NCBI RefSeq assembly: GCF_030063145.1
Contig: NZ_JASISM010000004.1
Span: 248,001 to 312,000 of the forward strand
Origin: Cryobacterium sp. PH31-L1
GTDB lineage: Bacteria; Actinomycetota; Actinomycetes; Actinomycetales; Microbacteriaceae
Reading direction: 5' to 3'
Length of the DNA stretch: 64,000 bases
Shown here one piece after another: positions 48,181 through 57,987 of this stretch. The notes under the pieces were generated by a model. That model saw nothing but the letters and a program-made list of their open reading frames with translations. It was not told the DNA's origin and did not search any database. The translations under genes were made by a program, and so were the position numbers. How positions within the stretch are numbered: position 1 is the first letter of the stretch; the number at the start of each line of letters is the position of its first letter.

Positions 48181-48398
48181 TACCCCTGCCCAGCAAGAAC
48201 CCGCTCATGGCCGAACACCTCCGGCCCGACGAGCTTCTACCGACGCCCCCAGCGCCGGCCCCGCAGACAGCCACCCGTCACGAGATGGCGATCTCGACCA
48301 ACGAAACGGGAACGACCCGACACCGGGTCACCCGCACGACGACTGCCAAAACTGAACAGCGCAGCTCCCCGCAGCCGTGCGGCCGGCACCGGCGATAG
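48021..48398 (+). pseudogene. HNH C-terminal part in the -1 frame
   Basis: From TGG at 48027 the -1 frame reads WVDQGLSNIDFAISLCAHHH and continues to a TAG at 48398. It supplies the rest of the HNH metal site (CAHHHMLLHN) and a tail ending in RHRR. The switch point is six A residues forming A AAA AAT (48021-48027). This may be a lost base, a sequencing error in the run, or a true -1 frameshift site. Confidence 0.65.
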
Positions 48399-48481
48399 CT
48401 GCGCGTCCCGGGATCGCGGTCTCGACCGACTCGACCAACGAGACGGAGACGACCCGACACGGGGTCACCCGCACGACGACT
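48293..48481. repeat. 52-base imperfect direct repeat
   Basis: 48293-48344 and 48430-48481 match in 48 of 52 positions, beginning CTCGACCAACGA and ending CACCCGCACGACGACT; the period is 137 bases. The first copy is in the HNH tail and the second after its stop, so a local duplication has occurred at the end of the gene. Confidence 0.75.
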
Positions 48482-48542
48482 ACCTCCCCATGGCCCCCAC
48501 ACCACGTCGTGAATGCACACCCGCCGAAGGACGACGGGATCG

Positions 48543-49289
48543 CTACCGTTTGCGACGGGCGAGGAAGGCATCCATTCGGCTGAACTTGGCCTCCGACTCG
48601 AACAGAATGGACTGGGCCGTGTTATCGACGAGCGGATGCGCCGCTCGGGGAGCATGAAAGACCTCCTTGGCGAGGCGGGTCGCCAGAGGGTCCTGCGCCG
48701 CAATGCGGTCGGCCAACGCGTGCGCGGCGGCCAGCAGGTCGTCGGGGTCGTGCACCTCGGTAACCAGGTGCACGGCCAGGCACTCCGCGGCGCCGAGGAT
48801 GCGCCCGGCCAGGATGATCTCTTTCGCCACCGGCTCCCCCACCAACTCTGCCAGGCGCCAGAGCGCTCCGGCCGCGGGAAGAATACCGAGCGCGGTCTCG
48901 GGGTTGCCGAGCCGGGCGCTCGTCGAGGCGATGCGAAAGTCGGCGGCGTAAGCCAATTCGGCTCCGCCGCCGAGCGCCCAGCCGTCGATCGCGGCGATGA
49001 CCGGCATCGGCAGCTGCGCTATGCGGGAAAACAGCCCGGAGTTGATGCCGAGCAGGGCGTCGTCCCGGCGGCGTTCGCGCAGCTGGGCGATGTCGGCGCC
49101 CGACGCGAAGACGCCGTTCGCGCCCGTGATGATCAGGATGCGCGGCTGCTGCTCGAGCTCAGCGCAGACGGCATGCAGCTCGTCGATCATGGTCTGGTCG
49201 ATAGCGTTGCGCACGTCGGGTCGGTTGAGTTCGACGTGCACCCGGTCGGCGCGGCGTTCAATCGTGAGGGTGATCGGGGTATTCGTCAT
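48543..49289 (-). CDS. Enoyl-CoA hydratase/isomerase
   Basis: A 248-residue crotonase-family protein. The oxyanion-hole segments are FASGADIAQL (about 62) and GWALGGGAELA (about 104-114), with Glu in GGGAELA and in NPETALGILP (about 135), so both catalytic acids of a hydratase are present. Likely a stand-alone hydratase in fatty-acid or amino-acid breakdown. The ATG at 49289 lies nine bases after GGAG. Confidence 0.88.
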   Translation of the reverse strand: MTNTPITLTIERRADRVHVELNRPDVRNAIDQTMIDELHAVCAELEQQPRILIITGANGVFASGADIAQLRERRRDDALLGINSGLFSRIAQLPMPVIAAIDGWALGGGAELAYAADFRIASTSARLGNPETALGILPAAGALWRLAELVGEPVAKEIILAGRILGAAECLAVHLVTEVHDPDDLLAAAHALADRIAAQDPLATRLAKEVFHAPRAAHPLVDNTAQSILFESEAKFSRMDAFLARRKR

Positions 49290-49349
49290 TGCGGACGTCT
49301 CCATTGAGGTCGGTGTTGGGAAGGATGACGGGGGTCGTGTCCAGAACAG

Positions 49350-49835
49350 CTACGCGTCGGGAGCGGAGTCGGGTGCCCCGGTCGGGAACACACGTTTGTA
49401 GCTTCGACCATCGGGCAGAGTCACCGTGCGACTGACCAGGGTGCCGCGCCGAACCTGCAGATAAATCGCCTGGGCGCTCACTCCACGTGCGGCGGCAGCC
49501 TCGGCGACGGACAGCCCGGGGAGGTCGGTGGGCACGCTGCTGGGTCGCACGGATCGTTTCCGGCCGGCTGCCAGGCGGGCGCTGATCTCGTCGTCAGTGC
49601 CGCCCCAACGCCATTTGGCCGCTGGCGATTTGAGACCGGTCGCGTCGGCGATCTCATCCCACGACGTATCTGCCGCGACAGCATCGCGCACCGCTGACAG
49701 AGTTGCCGGGTCCTGATCGAGCGCGGCCTGCAGCGAGCGGATGGCGCGCAACCGGTCCAGGGGCGCGGCATCCGGTTGCAGGTTGAGCAGGTGCTCGAGC
49801 GCGGTGGCTGTCATCGGCGACAGAAACGATCCCAT
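49350..49835 (-). CDS. Putative DNA-binding protein with two helix-turn-helix regions
   Basis: A 161-residue protein that I cannot name. Residues 51-70 (SWDEIADATGLKSPAAKWRW) look like a helix-turn-helix. A second (LSVAEAAAARGVSAQAIYLQ, about 105-125) resembles the MerR/excisionase type, followed by a basic strand ending YKRVFP. The ATG at 49835 follows GAGAGGA by six bases. It ends the treXYZ region, 58 bases after treZ on the same strand, and could be cotranscribed with it. Confidence 0.65.
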   Translation of the reverse strand: MGSFLSPMTATALEHLLNLQPDAAPLDRLRAIRSLQAALDQDPATLSAVRDAVAADTSWDEIADATGLKSPAAKWRWGGTDDEISARLAAGRKRSVRPSSVPTDLPGLSVAEAAAARGVSAQAIYLQVRRGTLVSRTVTLPDGRSYKRVFPTGAPDSAPDA

Positions 49836-49893
49836 GCCTGATCCTCTCTGCCGCCTGTTCGTGCAGCAGTCAGCCCCATCTTGCCAGATACGA

Positions 49894-51648
49894 TCAGGCC
49901 AGAACGACCACCGAGTGCGGTGCCAGCTGCAGGGCGTTGGGCAGCCGCCCCTGCACGGCGTCGCCCTCGGCCGCAAAGGACAGCCCGATGTCACCGCCTC
50001 CGGCCGGAACCCGCACCGGCCGGGTGCCCAAATTGATGAGGATCTTGGTGCTGCCGCGGTGCAGCCGCAACCACCCGGCTGCCGCATCGAATTCCACGGC
50101 GATCTGGTCAAACCGGGGATCGGTGAAGTCCGGGCGGGTGCTGCGCAAAACGGCCAGGTCGCGATAGAACTCGAGCAGTCGAGCATGTTCCGGTTCGGCG
50201 GCTTCGTTCCAGTTGAGCTTGGAGCGCTCGAAGGTCTGCTCGTCTTGCGGGTCGGGGACCAGCGCCGGATCCCAGCCCATGCGGGCGAACTCATTTATGC
50301 GACCTCGGGCCGTGGCAGCGCCGAGCTCCGGTTCAGGATGCGAGGTGAAGAACTGCCACGGTGTCGTGGCTCCCCACTCTTCGCCCATGAACAGCATCGG
50401 TGTGTACGGCCCGAGCAGGGTCAACGCGGCGGCTATGGCCAACTGGCCGGTATCGAGCTGCTCGCTCAACCGGTCGCCGACGGCGCGGTTGCCGATCTGA
50501 TCATGATTCTGCGAGGCGACGACCAGCCGCCAGGTGGGCATGCGCTCGAGGTCGATGCGACGGCCGTGCGTGCGCTCGCGAAAGCTCGAGTAGGTGCCAT
50601 CGTGGAAGAACCCGTGGGTGAGCACCTTGGCGAGGGCGTTGAGGGGCTCGAAATCGGCGTAGTAGCCGGTCGTCTCGCCGGTCAGGGCGACGTGCACGGC
50701 GTGATGAAAATCGTCGCTCCACTGCGCGTCGAGGCCATAGCCGTTGGCCTCGCGCGGCGTCACGAGCCGAGGGTCGTTGAGATCGGATTCGGCGATCAGC
50801 GTGCGCGGCCGACCGGTTTCGGCGCTGAGCGCTGCGACCTCGACGGCGAGCTGCTCGAGCAGGTGGGTGGCGCTGGTATCGCGCAGGGCGTGCACCGCAT
50901 CGAGGCGTAGCCCATCGACGTGGTAATCGCCGAGCCACATCAGTGCATTGTCGAGAATGTACCGCCGCACCGGGTCGGAGTGCGGACCGTCGAGATTGAG
51001 GGACGAGCCCCAGGTGTTGCCGGCCGCCTCACTGAGGTACGGGGCGAACTGAGGCAGATAGTTGCCGCTGGGCCCCAGGTGGTTGTAGACGACGTCCTGG
51101 ATGACGCCGATGCCGCGCTGGTGGCAGGCGTCGACGAAGTTCTGGTACCCGGCCGGGCCGCCGTAGCCCTCGTGCACGGCGTACCAGAGCACGCCGTCGT
51201 AGCCCCAGTTGTGCGTGCCGTTGAACGCGTTCACCGGCAGCAGTTCGATGAAATCGACGCCGATCGAGTGCAGGTGGTCGAGCCGGCTCGCGGCCGCCTC
51301 AAAGGTACCCTCGGCCGTAAACGTTCCCACGTGCAGTTCGTAAATGATTGCTCCGGCGAGCTGGCGGCCGGTCCAGTCGGTGTCCTGCCAAGCGTGGGCC
51401 GAGGCGTCAAAGGTGCGCGAGAGGGCGTGCACGCCGTCGGGCTGGTGCCGCGACCGGGGGTCGGCGAACGGTCCGCGCCCGTCCACGATGAATCCGTAGT
51501 CGATCGGCCCGCTGACCGTGGGTTGAGCGGATGCCGGCAGCTCCCACCACCCGTCGTCGCGCGCTGTGAGCTCGAGCCGATCCGGGCCGAGTTGCACCTG
51601 CACGGCGTGCGCGTTGGGCGCCCAGACTGCAAATTTCTGATCGTTCAT
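49894..51648 (-). CDS. treZ: Malto-oligosyltrehalose trehalohydrolase
   Basis: A 584-residue GH13 enzyme that releases trehalose from the end made by TreY. An N-terminal E-set domain ([15 protein letters not shown]) is followed by the barrel with [10 protein letters not shown] (nucleophile Asp, about 237), LIAESDLND (acid Glu, about 268) and [10 protein letters not shown] (about 381). The ATG overlaps the treY stop (ATGA). Last gene of treX-treY-treZ. Confidence 0.95.
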   Translation of the reverse strand: MNDQKFAVWAPNAHAVQVQLGPDRLELTARDDGWWELPASAQPTVSGPIDYGFIVDGRGPFADPRSRHQPDGVHALSRTFDASAHAWQDTDWTGRQLAGAIIYELHVGTFTAEGTFEAAASRLDHLHSIGVDFIELLPVNAFNGTHNWGYDGVLWYAVHEGYGGPAGYQNFVDACHQRGIGVIQDVVYNHLGPSGNYLPQFAPYLSEAAGNTWGSSLNLDGPHSDPVRRYILDNALMWLGDYHVDGLRLDAVHALRDTSATHLLEQLAVEVAALSAETGRPRTLIAESDLNDPRLVTPREANGYGLDAQWSDDFHHAVHVALTGETTGYYADFEPLNALAKVLTHGFFHDGTYSSFRERTHGRRIDLERMPTWRLVVASQNHDQIGNRAVGDRLSEQLDTGQLAIAAALTLLGPYTPMLFMGEEWGATTPWQFFTSHPEPELGAATARGRINEFARMGWDPALVPDPQDEQTFERSKLNWNEAAEPEHARLLEFYRDLAVLRSTRPDFTDPRFDQIAVEFDAAAGWLRLHRGSTKILINLGTRPVRVPAGGGDIGLSFAAEGDAVQGRLPNALQLAPHSVVVLA

Positions 51649-54035
51649 GCGTGTCGTCCTGTGTGGGTAGTGACGGGATTTCGGTCATCGACGGCCATCA
51701 GGAGAGCCACCGGGTAGTGCGCGAGCACCTGGGCGACGTCGAGGTTCGGGCCCTCGAAGCGCTCCTGTGTGACCAGATCGATATAAGCGCGCCCGGACAA
51801 GGCAATCGTCGTGTCCCCCCAGCCGCCGTTCAGGTGCAGCCCGATCGGCAATCGGGTGGCCAGGGTGATCGCTCCCCCGCGATCAAACGCCACGAGGTGG
51901 CTCGCCCCGGACCCGAAGACCGGAACCGGGGCGTAGCGGACGAACAGGTCTGGTCGGTCGCGGCGCAGCCGCAGGGCCCGGGCGGTGACCAGCAGCTTGG
52001 CGGCACCTGTCTCTTCTACCTCGGGAAACCATCCGCTGTCGATGCGGGTCAGCAACTCGCGGCGCAGCGTGTAGTCGACCGGGCGACGATTGTCGGGATC
52101 GACGAGCGATGTCTCCCACAATTCACTGCCCTGGTAGACGTCGGGAACGCCCGGCATGGTCAGCTGCAGCAGTTTGAGTGAGAGCGAGTTACTCCACCCG
52201 GCCGGTCGCATCCGCTCGACGAGCGCAGCAATCAGATCGTGGGTCGGCCCCGGATCGGTGGCACCTCTGACGAGGTCGCTCAAGTTCGCTTCGAAGTCGG
52301 CGTTCTGCTCGGTCCAGGTCGTGGAGGTTCCGGCCTCACGCGCCGCCTTGAGCGCGTAGGCGGTGAGTCGCTCGCGGCTGGCCGGCCAGGCGCCGACGAT
52401 GGACTGCCAGAGCAGGTTCTCAAACGGTGCGTCCCCGAGCGGATGCGTCGCCCGCAGCTGGTCGAGGGCGGCCTCCCACTCGGCGGGGATCTCGGCGAGC
52501 ACCGAAATGCGGGCGCGCACGTCTTCGGCGCGTTTGGTGTCGTGGGTTGACAGGGTCGTCATCGACCGCGGAAAGCCGGCCTGACGCGCTTGCTGCCGGC
52601 CGTGAAACTCCGCCACCGTCACGGCAAACTCGTCGGGGTCGGCGCCCACCTCGTTGAGCGAGGTCAGCCGACCGAACCGGTAGTAGGCCCGATCTTCGAC
52701 GCCCTTGGCCATCACCATGCCGGAGGTCTGTTGAAAACGCACGGCCGCCGGATGCCCGGGCTCGCCCAGCAGGGGCAGCAGCCGGTCGATTTCGGCCTTC
52801 AGCTCGGGGCGGTGACTGACCGATCGCTGCGCCGCCAGCTTCAGGTCGCCCTGACCGAGGGGCAGATAGGAGCGGTAGACCGGGAACCAGGCGAGTAGTT
52901 CCGCCACGGCGTCGGCGGTCGTGTCGGTCTCCTCGTCGTTCGGTACCAACCGGGCGATGCGCAGCACTTCCGAGCGCAGGATGCCGTCGGCCACCGCACG
53001 CTTGTTGCGAAAGACCAGATCAGTCCAGGCGATGGTGTGACCCTGCAGCCGTGATTCCAGGGCGTCGAGGGCCTCTTGGCCGGCCGGATCGACGAGCACC
53101 CGGTCGACGTCGGCGAGAGCGTCGTACCCGGTCGTCCCGGCCGTCGCCCAGCTCGTGGGAAGTTGTTCGGGCCCTTCGAGAATTTTCTCGACCAGCACGT
53201 ACGCCGCGTCGGTGGCGCGGCGCAGGGCTTCGAGGTAGCCGGCTGGGTCGGCGAGGCCGTCCGGATGGTCTACCCGGATGCCCTGCACCAGGCCGTCCTT
53301 GACCCAGCGCACGATCTCGCGGTGCGACTCCTCGAACACCCAGGGCACCTCGACCCGAATGCCGGCCAAACTGTTCACGGCGAAGAATCGGCGATAGTTC
53401 AGCTCCGCGTCGGCGCGGCGCCAGTTCACCAACTCATAGTGCTGCCGGTCGTGCACCTCCGCCGGGCTGGCACCGTCGTCGGCCGTTCCGGGGGCCACCG
53501 GATAGCGGTTGTCAAAATAACGCAGCTCGCCGTCGACCAACTCGAGCCGGTCGAGCTCGTCCCGGCCAGCGTCACCGCTCTGAACATCACCGAGAACCGG
53601 AATGCGGATTCTGCCGTTGCCGAACTCCCAGTCCACGTCGAAGGCTTCGGCGTACCGTGACCGTTCGCCGTTCTGCAGCAGGTTCCACCACCAGGAATTT
53701 CGCCGCGGCGTGGCCACGCCCACATGGTTGGGCACGATGTCCACGAGCACGCCCTGCCCGACCCGATGCGCAGCAACGGCCAGACGACCCAGGGCATCCG
53801 CCCCGCCCCGTGCTGGGTCGACCAGGGAGTGGTCGACGACGTCGTAACCGTGTTCCGATCCGTCCTCCGCCTTCAACAGCGGCGACAGGTAGACCCAGTC
53901 GGCACCGAGATCGCGAAGGTAATCGACGATCTCAGCGGCCGCATCAAGGTCGAAACCCGCCGTGATCTGCAGGCGGTAGGTGGACAACGGCGCGACGACG
54001 GGCACCGTCACGAAAAGATCTGCGTCAAGGGTCAC
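51645..54035 (-). CDS. treY: Malto-oligosyltrehalose synthase
   Basis: A 796-residue GH13 intramolecular transglucosylase that turns the reducing end of a maltodextrin into a trehalosyl unit. Seen: STYRLQI near the N terminus, [13 protein letters not shown] (nucleophile Asp, about 251), [13 protein letters not shown] (acid Glu, about 280) and [17 protein letters not shown] (about 495). The GTG start lies ten bases after the treX stop. Confidence 0.95.
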   Translation of the reverse strand: MTLDADLFVTVPVVAPLSTYRLQITAGFDLDAAAEIVDYLRDLGADWVYLSPLLKAEDGSEHGYDVVDHSLVDPARGGADALGRLAVAAHRVGQGVLVDIVPNHVGVATPRRNSWWWNLLQNGERSRYAEAFDVDWEFGNGRIRIPVLGDVQSGDAGRDELDRLELVDGELRYFDNRYPVAPGTADDGASPAEVHDRQHYELVNWRRADAELNYRRFFAVNSLAGIRVEVPWVFEESHREIVRWVKDGLVQGIRVDHPDGLADPAGYLEALRRATDAAYVLVEKILEGPEQLPTSWATAGTTGYDALADVDRVLVDPAGQEALDALESRLQGHTIAWTDLVFRNKRAVADGILRSEVLRIARLVPNDEETDTTADAVAELLAWFPVYRSYLPLGQGDLKLAAQRSVSHRPELKAEIDRLLPLLGEPGHPAAVRFQQTSGMVMAKGVEDRAYYRFGRLTSLNEVGADPDEFAVTVAEFHGRQQARQAGFPRSMTTLSTHDTKRAEDVRARISVLAEIPAEWEAALDQLRATHPLGDAPFENLLWQSIVGAWPASRERLTAYALKAAREAGTSTTWTEQNADFEANLSDLVRGATDPGPTHDLIAALVERMRPAGWSNSLSLKLLQLTMPGVPDVYQGSELWETSLVDPDNRRPVDYTLRRELLTRIDSGWFPEVEETGAAKLLVTARALRLRRDRPDLFVRYAPVPVFGSGASHLVAFDRGGAITLATRLPIGLHLNGGWGDTTIALSGRAYIDLVTQERFEGPNLDVAQVLAHYPVALLMAVDDRNPVTTHTGRHA

Positions 54036-54045
54036 CGAACGGCCC

Positions 54046-56232
54046 TCAGCTGTGGCCCGGCAGGGTGATCAAACCGGTGGCACCGGCCAGTGACGCGGCG
54101 ACGGAGTGATCCGGTGCAACTTCGGGTTCGTGATACGCGCGCAGCACCACGAGGGAGCGACCGGCCACGGTCTGGATGGCTCCGGCCGGACGTGCGATGG
54201 AATCGGCCCCCTCACCGGCGGTGTCGACCACAATTTCCCAGGCCGGGGCATATTCGTCGGCCGGCAGCTTGAATTCTACGTCTTCGGCGTCGGCGTTGAA
54301 CAACAGCAGAAAGTTGTCGTCGGTGACCTCCTGACCGCGCACGTCTCGCTCACGGATTCCGTTGCCGTTGAGAAATTTGGCGACCGTTCGGGCGAGGTTT
54401 TCGTCCCAGTCTTCCGACGCCATCGGTTCACCATCGGTGTTGAGCCACACGATATCGGGCAGCGATTCGCCCGCGACCCGCTTGCCGGGGCGACCGTCGA
54501 AGAAGCGACTGCGCCGAAACGTGGGGTGCTCGCGGCGGAGGCGGGAAACGGCCGCCGTGAATTCGATCAGCGGCACATCCGCTTCGTCCCAGTGCACCCA
54601 GGTCAGCTCGGAATCCTGCGCGTAGGTGTTGTTGTTACCCTGCTGGGTTCGGCCCAGCTCATCACCGTGCAACAGCATCGGAACCCCCTGCGACAAAAGC
54701 AGCGTCGCGATGAAGTTGCGTGCCTGCCGCGCGCGCAACCCACGAATCTTCGGATCATCACTGGGACCTTCGACGCCCGAGTTCCAGGAGCGGTTGTGCG
54801 ACTCGCCGTCTTTGTTGTCTTCGCCGTTGGCGTCGTTGTGCTTCTCGTTGTACGACACGAGATCGGCGATGGTGAAGCCGTCGTGCGCGGTGACGAAGTT
54901 GATCGACGCCATCGGCCGGCGCCCGGAGTGCTCGTACAAGTCGGCTGATCCGGCGACGCGGGAGGCGAATTCGCCGAGAGTGGATGGCTCCCCCCGCCAG
55001 AAATCACGCACGGTATCGCGGTACTTGCCGTTCCATTCCGACCACTGGGAGGGAAAATTGCCGACCTGGTAGCCGCCGGGGCCGACGTCCCACGGCTCGG
55101 CGATGAGCTTGACCTGGGAGACGATCGGGTCTTGCTGCACGAGCTCGAAGAAGGTGGAGAGCTTGTCGACCTCGTAGAGGTCCCGGGCCAGCGCGCTGGC
55201 CAAGTCGAACCGAAAGCCGTCGACGTGCATCTCAAGCACCCAATAACGCAGCGAGTCCATGATGAGCTGCAGCACGTGCGGGTGCCGCACGTTAAGGGTG
55301 TTGCCGGTCCCGGTGTAGTCCATGTAGTAGCGCTTGTCGTCGTCCATCAGGCGGTAGTAGGCCTCGTTGTCGATGCCTTTGAACGACAGGGTCGGACCCA
55401 TGTGGTTGCCCTCGGCGGTGTGGTTGTACACCACGTCGAGAATGACCTCGATGCCCGCGGCGTGCAGGCTGCGCACCATTCCCTTGAATTCCTGCACCTG
55501 CTGGCCGAGGTCACCGGTGGAGGAATAGGCGTTGTGCGGCGCGAAGAATCCGATCGTGTTGTAGCCCCAATAGTTGCCCAGTCCCTGCTCCACGAGGGTG
55601 CCGTCGTTGACGAACTGGTGCACCGGCATCAGCTCGATGGCGGTCACACCGAGTTTTTGCAGGTGGTCGATCACCGACGGATGCGCCAGGCCCGCGTAGG
55701 TGCCGCGCTGGGTCTCTGGCACGGACTCCTGCAGTTTGGTGAGCCCCTTCACGTGTGCTTCGTAGATGAAAGACTCGCTGTACGGCGTGCGGAGGGACCG
55801 GTCGCCGGTCCAGTCGAAGAACGGGTTCACGACAACGCCGAGCATCATATGCGAGGCGGAGTCCTCGTCGTTGGGCGAGTCCGGATCGTCGAAATCGTAG
55901 GAAAACAACGACGGGTCCCAGTCGATGGCCCCGGTGGTGGCCTTGGCGTACGGATCAAGCAGCAGCTTGTTCGGATTGGCTCGGCTACCGGCCGCCGGGT
56001 TGTAGGCGCCGTACACCCGATACCCGTAGCGTTGCCCGGGCTGCACGAGCGGCAGGTAGCAGTGCCAGATAAAAGCGGATGATTCCCGCACGTCGACCCG
56101 CGTCTCACCCCCGTCTTCGTCGATGAGACACAGCTCGACACGTTGAGCGGCTTCGCTGAACAGGGCAAAGTTGGTACCGCTCCCGTCGAACGTAGCGCCA
56201 AGGGGGTAGGCGGTTCCGGGCCAGGTTTCCAT
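54046..56232 (-). CDS. treX: Glycogen debranching enzyme (TreX/GlgX)
   Basis: A 728-residue GH13 isoamylase-type debranching enzyme. An N-terminal CBM48 domain (YPLGATFDGSGTNFALFSEA) precedes the barrel with VDGFRFDLASAL (nucleophile), LIAEPWDVGPGGYQVG (acid) and TAHDGFTIADLVSYNEKHN. It removes branches from glycogen to give linear chains for TreY and TreZ. The ATG at 56232 follows GAGGAG by five bases. First gene of the operon; its promoter is bracketed by an inverted repeat. Confidence 0.94.
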   Translation of the reverse strand: METWPGTAYPLGATFDGSGTNFALFSEAAQRVELCLIDEDGGETRVDVRESSAFIWHCYLPLVQPGQRYGYRVYGAYNPAAGSRANPNKLLLDPYAKATTGAIDWDPSLFSYDFDDPDSPNDEDSASHMMLGVVVNPFFDWTGDRSLRTPYSESFIYEAHVKGLTKLQESVPETQRGTYAGLAHPSVIDHLQKLGVTAIELMPVHQFVNDGTLVEQGLGNYWGYNTIGFFAPHNAYSSTGDLGQQVQEFKGMVRSLHAAGIEVILDVVYNHTAEGNHMGPTLSFKGIDNEAYYRLMDDDKRYYMDYTGTGNTLNVRHPHVLQLIMDSLRYWVLEMHVDGFRFDLASALARDLYEVDKLSTFFELVQQDPIVSQVKLIAEPWDVGPGGYQVGNFPSQWSEWNGKYRDTVRDFWRGEPSTLGEFASRVAGSADLYEHSGRRPMASINFVTAHDGFTIADLVSYNEKHNDANGEDNKDGESHNRSWNSGVEGPSDDPKIRGLRARQARNFIATLLLSQGVPMLLHGDELGRTQQGNNNTYAQDSELTWVHWDEADVPLIEFTAAVSRLRREHPTFRRSRFFDGRPGKRVAGESLPDIVWLNTDGEPMASEDWDENLARTVAKFLNGNGIRERDVRGQEVTDDNFLLLFNADAEDVEFKLPADEYAPAWEIVVDTAGEGADSIARPAGAIQTVAGRSLVVLRAYHEPEVAPDHSVAASLAGATGLITLPGHS

Positions 56233-56295
56233 GAGACTCCTCGGGATGAAGATGGGACACGGTCAGGTGCGACAGAGGCGACAAGACAGCGCCGA

Positions 56296-56358
56296 CGGAT
56301 GACCGAATCACGCTTGGAGAATACGCTACAGGCATCCGCCGACATATCCGGTCATCCG
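56296..56358. promoter_or_regulatory. Widely spaced inverted repeat around the treX promoter
   Basis: CGGATGACCG (56296-56305) and CGGTCATCCG (56349-56358) are perfect 10-base inverted copies, 53 bases centre to centre. Between them, on the minus strand, lies a -10 box TATTCT (56318-56323). One copy is upstream of the promoter and the other near +6 to +15, the layout of a looping repressor or two-site operator. Confidence 0.5.
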
Positions 56359-56375
56359 AGCCGCTCCGGGCAGGC

Positions 56376-57410
56376 TTAGCCGAGTTGTTCGCGCACGAGA
56401 GGTGCGACCCGGGTACCAAAGAGCTCGATGCTGTTCATCAATTTCTCATGTGGGAGCGTGCCGATGCTGTACTTCAGGTCGAACCGGCTGAGCCCCAGGC
56501 CCTGCACCACCGTGGCGATCTTCGTGGCCACGGTCTCGGGTGAACCCACGAACACGGCGCCGTTGGGGCCAGCATCCTGCTCGAAGCGTTCCCGAGTGGC
56601 CGGGCCCCAGCCGCGTTCCCGACCGATGCGGTTCTGCATCGCCTCGTAGTGCGGCCACATTTCGTCGCGAGCCTGAGCATCCGTCTCGGCGATATAGCCG
56701 GGCGAGTGCTCACCGATCGGCAGCGTGGGCTTCTCGAACTGCGCCAGGGCGCGGTGGTAGAGGTCGACGAGAGGCGCGAAGGCGAGCGGCGCACCGCCGA
56801 TGATGGCGAGCATGAGCGGCAGACCGTAGTGCGCGGCGCGAATGACCGACTCAGGGCTGCCGCCCACACCGATCCAGGTCTTGATCGATCCGGACTCGGT
56901 CGGAGGAAACACGGTCTGGTCGTTCAGGGCTGCCCGGGTCTGGCCGGTCCAGGTCACCGGCTGTTCCTTGAGTAGTTCGGTGAACAATTCGAGCTTCTCC
57001 TCGAACAAGTGCTCATAGTCACCGAGGTCCAGGCCGAACAGCGGAAAGGATTCGGTGAACGAACCGCGCCCGAGGATGACCTCCGCGCGCCCGCCCGACA
57101 CCGCGTCGAGCGTGGCGAAGCGCTGGTAGACCCGGACCGGGTCGTCGGAGCTGAGTACGGTCACGGCTGAGCCCAGTCGAATCCGGCTGGTCTGGCCGGC
57201 GATCGCGGCGAGCACCACTTCGGGTGCTGAAACGGCGAAATCGGCGCGGTGGTGTTCGCCGATGCCGAAGAAATCCAGGCCGACCTGGTCGGCCAGCACG
57301 GCTTCGGCCACGACGTTGCGCAGCACCTGTGGCTGAGCCAGCGGCCGCCCGTCGGCGTCGAAGGTAACGTCGCCGAAGGTATCGAGTCCCAGTTCAAGTT
57401 TGTTCGTCAC
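56376..57410 (-). CDS. LLM-class flavin-dependent oxidoreductase
   Basis: A 344-residue luciferase-like monooxygenase. Seen: GLDFFGIGEHHRADFAVSAP (about 44-63), IRLGSAVTVLSSDDPVRVYQ (about 77), VILGRGSF and the C-terminal VGSPETVATKI. It is an FMN- or F420-dependent enzyme of unknown substrate. A palindrome almost identical to that before yceI lies 31 bases upstream of its start, suggesting a shared regulator. Confidence 0.88.
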   Translation of the reverse strand: MTNKLELGLDTFGDVTFDADGRPLAQPQVLRNVVAEAVLADQVGLDFFGIGEHHRADFAVSAPEVVLAAIAGQTSRIRLGSAVTVLSSDDPVRVYQRFATLDAVSGGRAEVILGRGSFTESFPLFGLDLGDYEHLFEEKLELFTELLKEQPVTWTGQTRAALNDQTVFPPTESGSIKTWIGVGGSPESVIRAAHYGLPLMLAIIGGAPLAFAPLVDLYHRALAQFEKPTLPIGEHSPGYIAETDAQARDEMWPHYEAMQNRIGRERGWGPATRERFEQDAGPNGAVFVGSPETVATKIATVVQGLGLSRFDLKYSIGTLPHEKLMNSIELFGTRVAPLVREQLG

Positions 57411-57439
57411 GCGGGTACAGCCTCTCAGAACGAGTCTTT

Positions 57440-57457
57440 TCTATGCACATGCATACA
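57440..57457. promoter_or_regulatory. Palindromic operator candidate before the LLM oxidoreductase gene
   Basis: CTATGCACATGCATACA (57441-57457) contains the perfect palindrome ATGCA-CA-TGCAT. It matches the reverse complement of the yceI site in 14 of 17 positions. Confidence 0.55.
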
Positions 57458-57589
57458 CCGGTTGAACCTCGGCCCGGCCGCTGTTATTCCGTTTCACCCA
57501 GACTCGCACGGTTGAAAGAACCGTGCGATCTGCCGGAGCGGCCAGAATAGAACCAGGTGCCGTGCGGCACCCGAAGAATGGAGCCAGCC

Positions 57590-57970
57590 ATGACCGAATC
57601 CGAGCTCATCACTGCCTGGGTGAAAGCCCGCGGACACATCATCGCGTCCCAGGCCGCGCCGACCTTCCTGCTCACGGCCATCGTGGGCTTTCTCGCCCTG
57701 GGCCTCGGAGCGACAGAGCTCTCCGTGCGCATCGCCGCGGCGGGCATCCTGCTGGCCTCGGGCATTTTCGGAGCTTTGGCCCAGATTGCCGCAGCCAATG
57801 AAGGTCTCGCCGTCATTACCGACCTGCGTGGCCTGGAGACGCCAACCGCTCTCACTCGGAGCATCGTGACCATGGCGCCCTGGGTCAATGTCGTGCGATT
57901 CGTCACGCCGGCGATTTTCGTCATCGTCTACATCGCGCTGCTGGCCGCGCTCTTTCTGACCGCTCGCTGA
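57590..57970 (+). CDS. Small membrane protein of unknown function
   Basis: A 126-residue protein. A short polar N terminus (MTESELITAWVKARGHI) is followed by helices at about 25-45, 48-68 and 98-124. I recognise no family. GGAG lies six bases before the ATG. It is the only plus-strand gene between 48.2 and 64 kb and converges with the PGPGW protein gene. Confidence 0.65.
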   Translation: MTESELITAWVKARGHIIASQAAPTFLLTAIVGFLALGLGATELSVRIAAAGILLASGIFGALAQIAAANEGLAVITDLRGLETPTALTRSIVTMAPWVNVVRFVTPAIFVIVYIALLAALFLTAR

Positions 57971-57987
57971 GCGCGCCGGCGGTCAGA

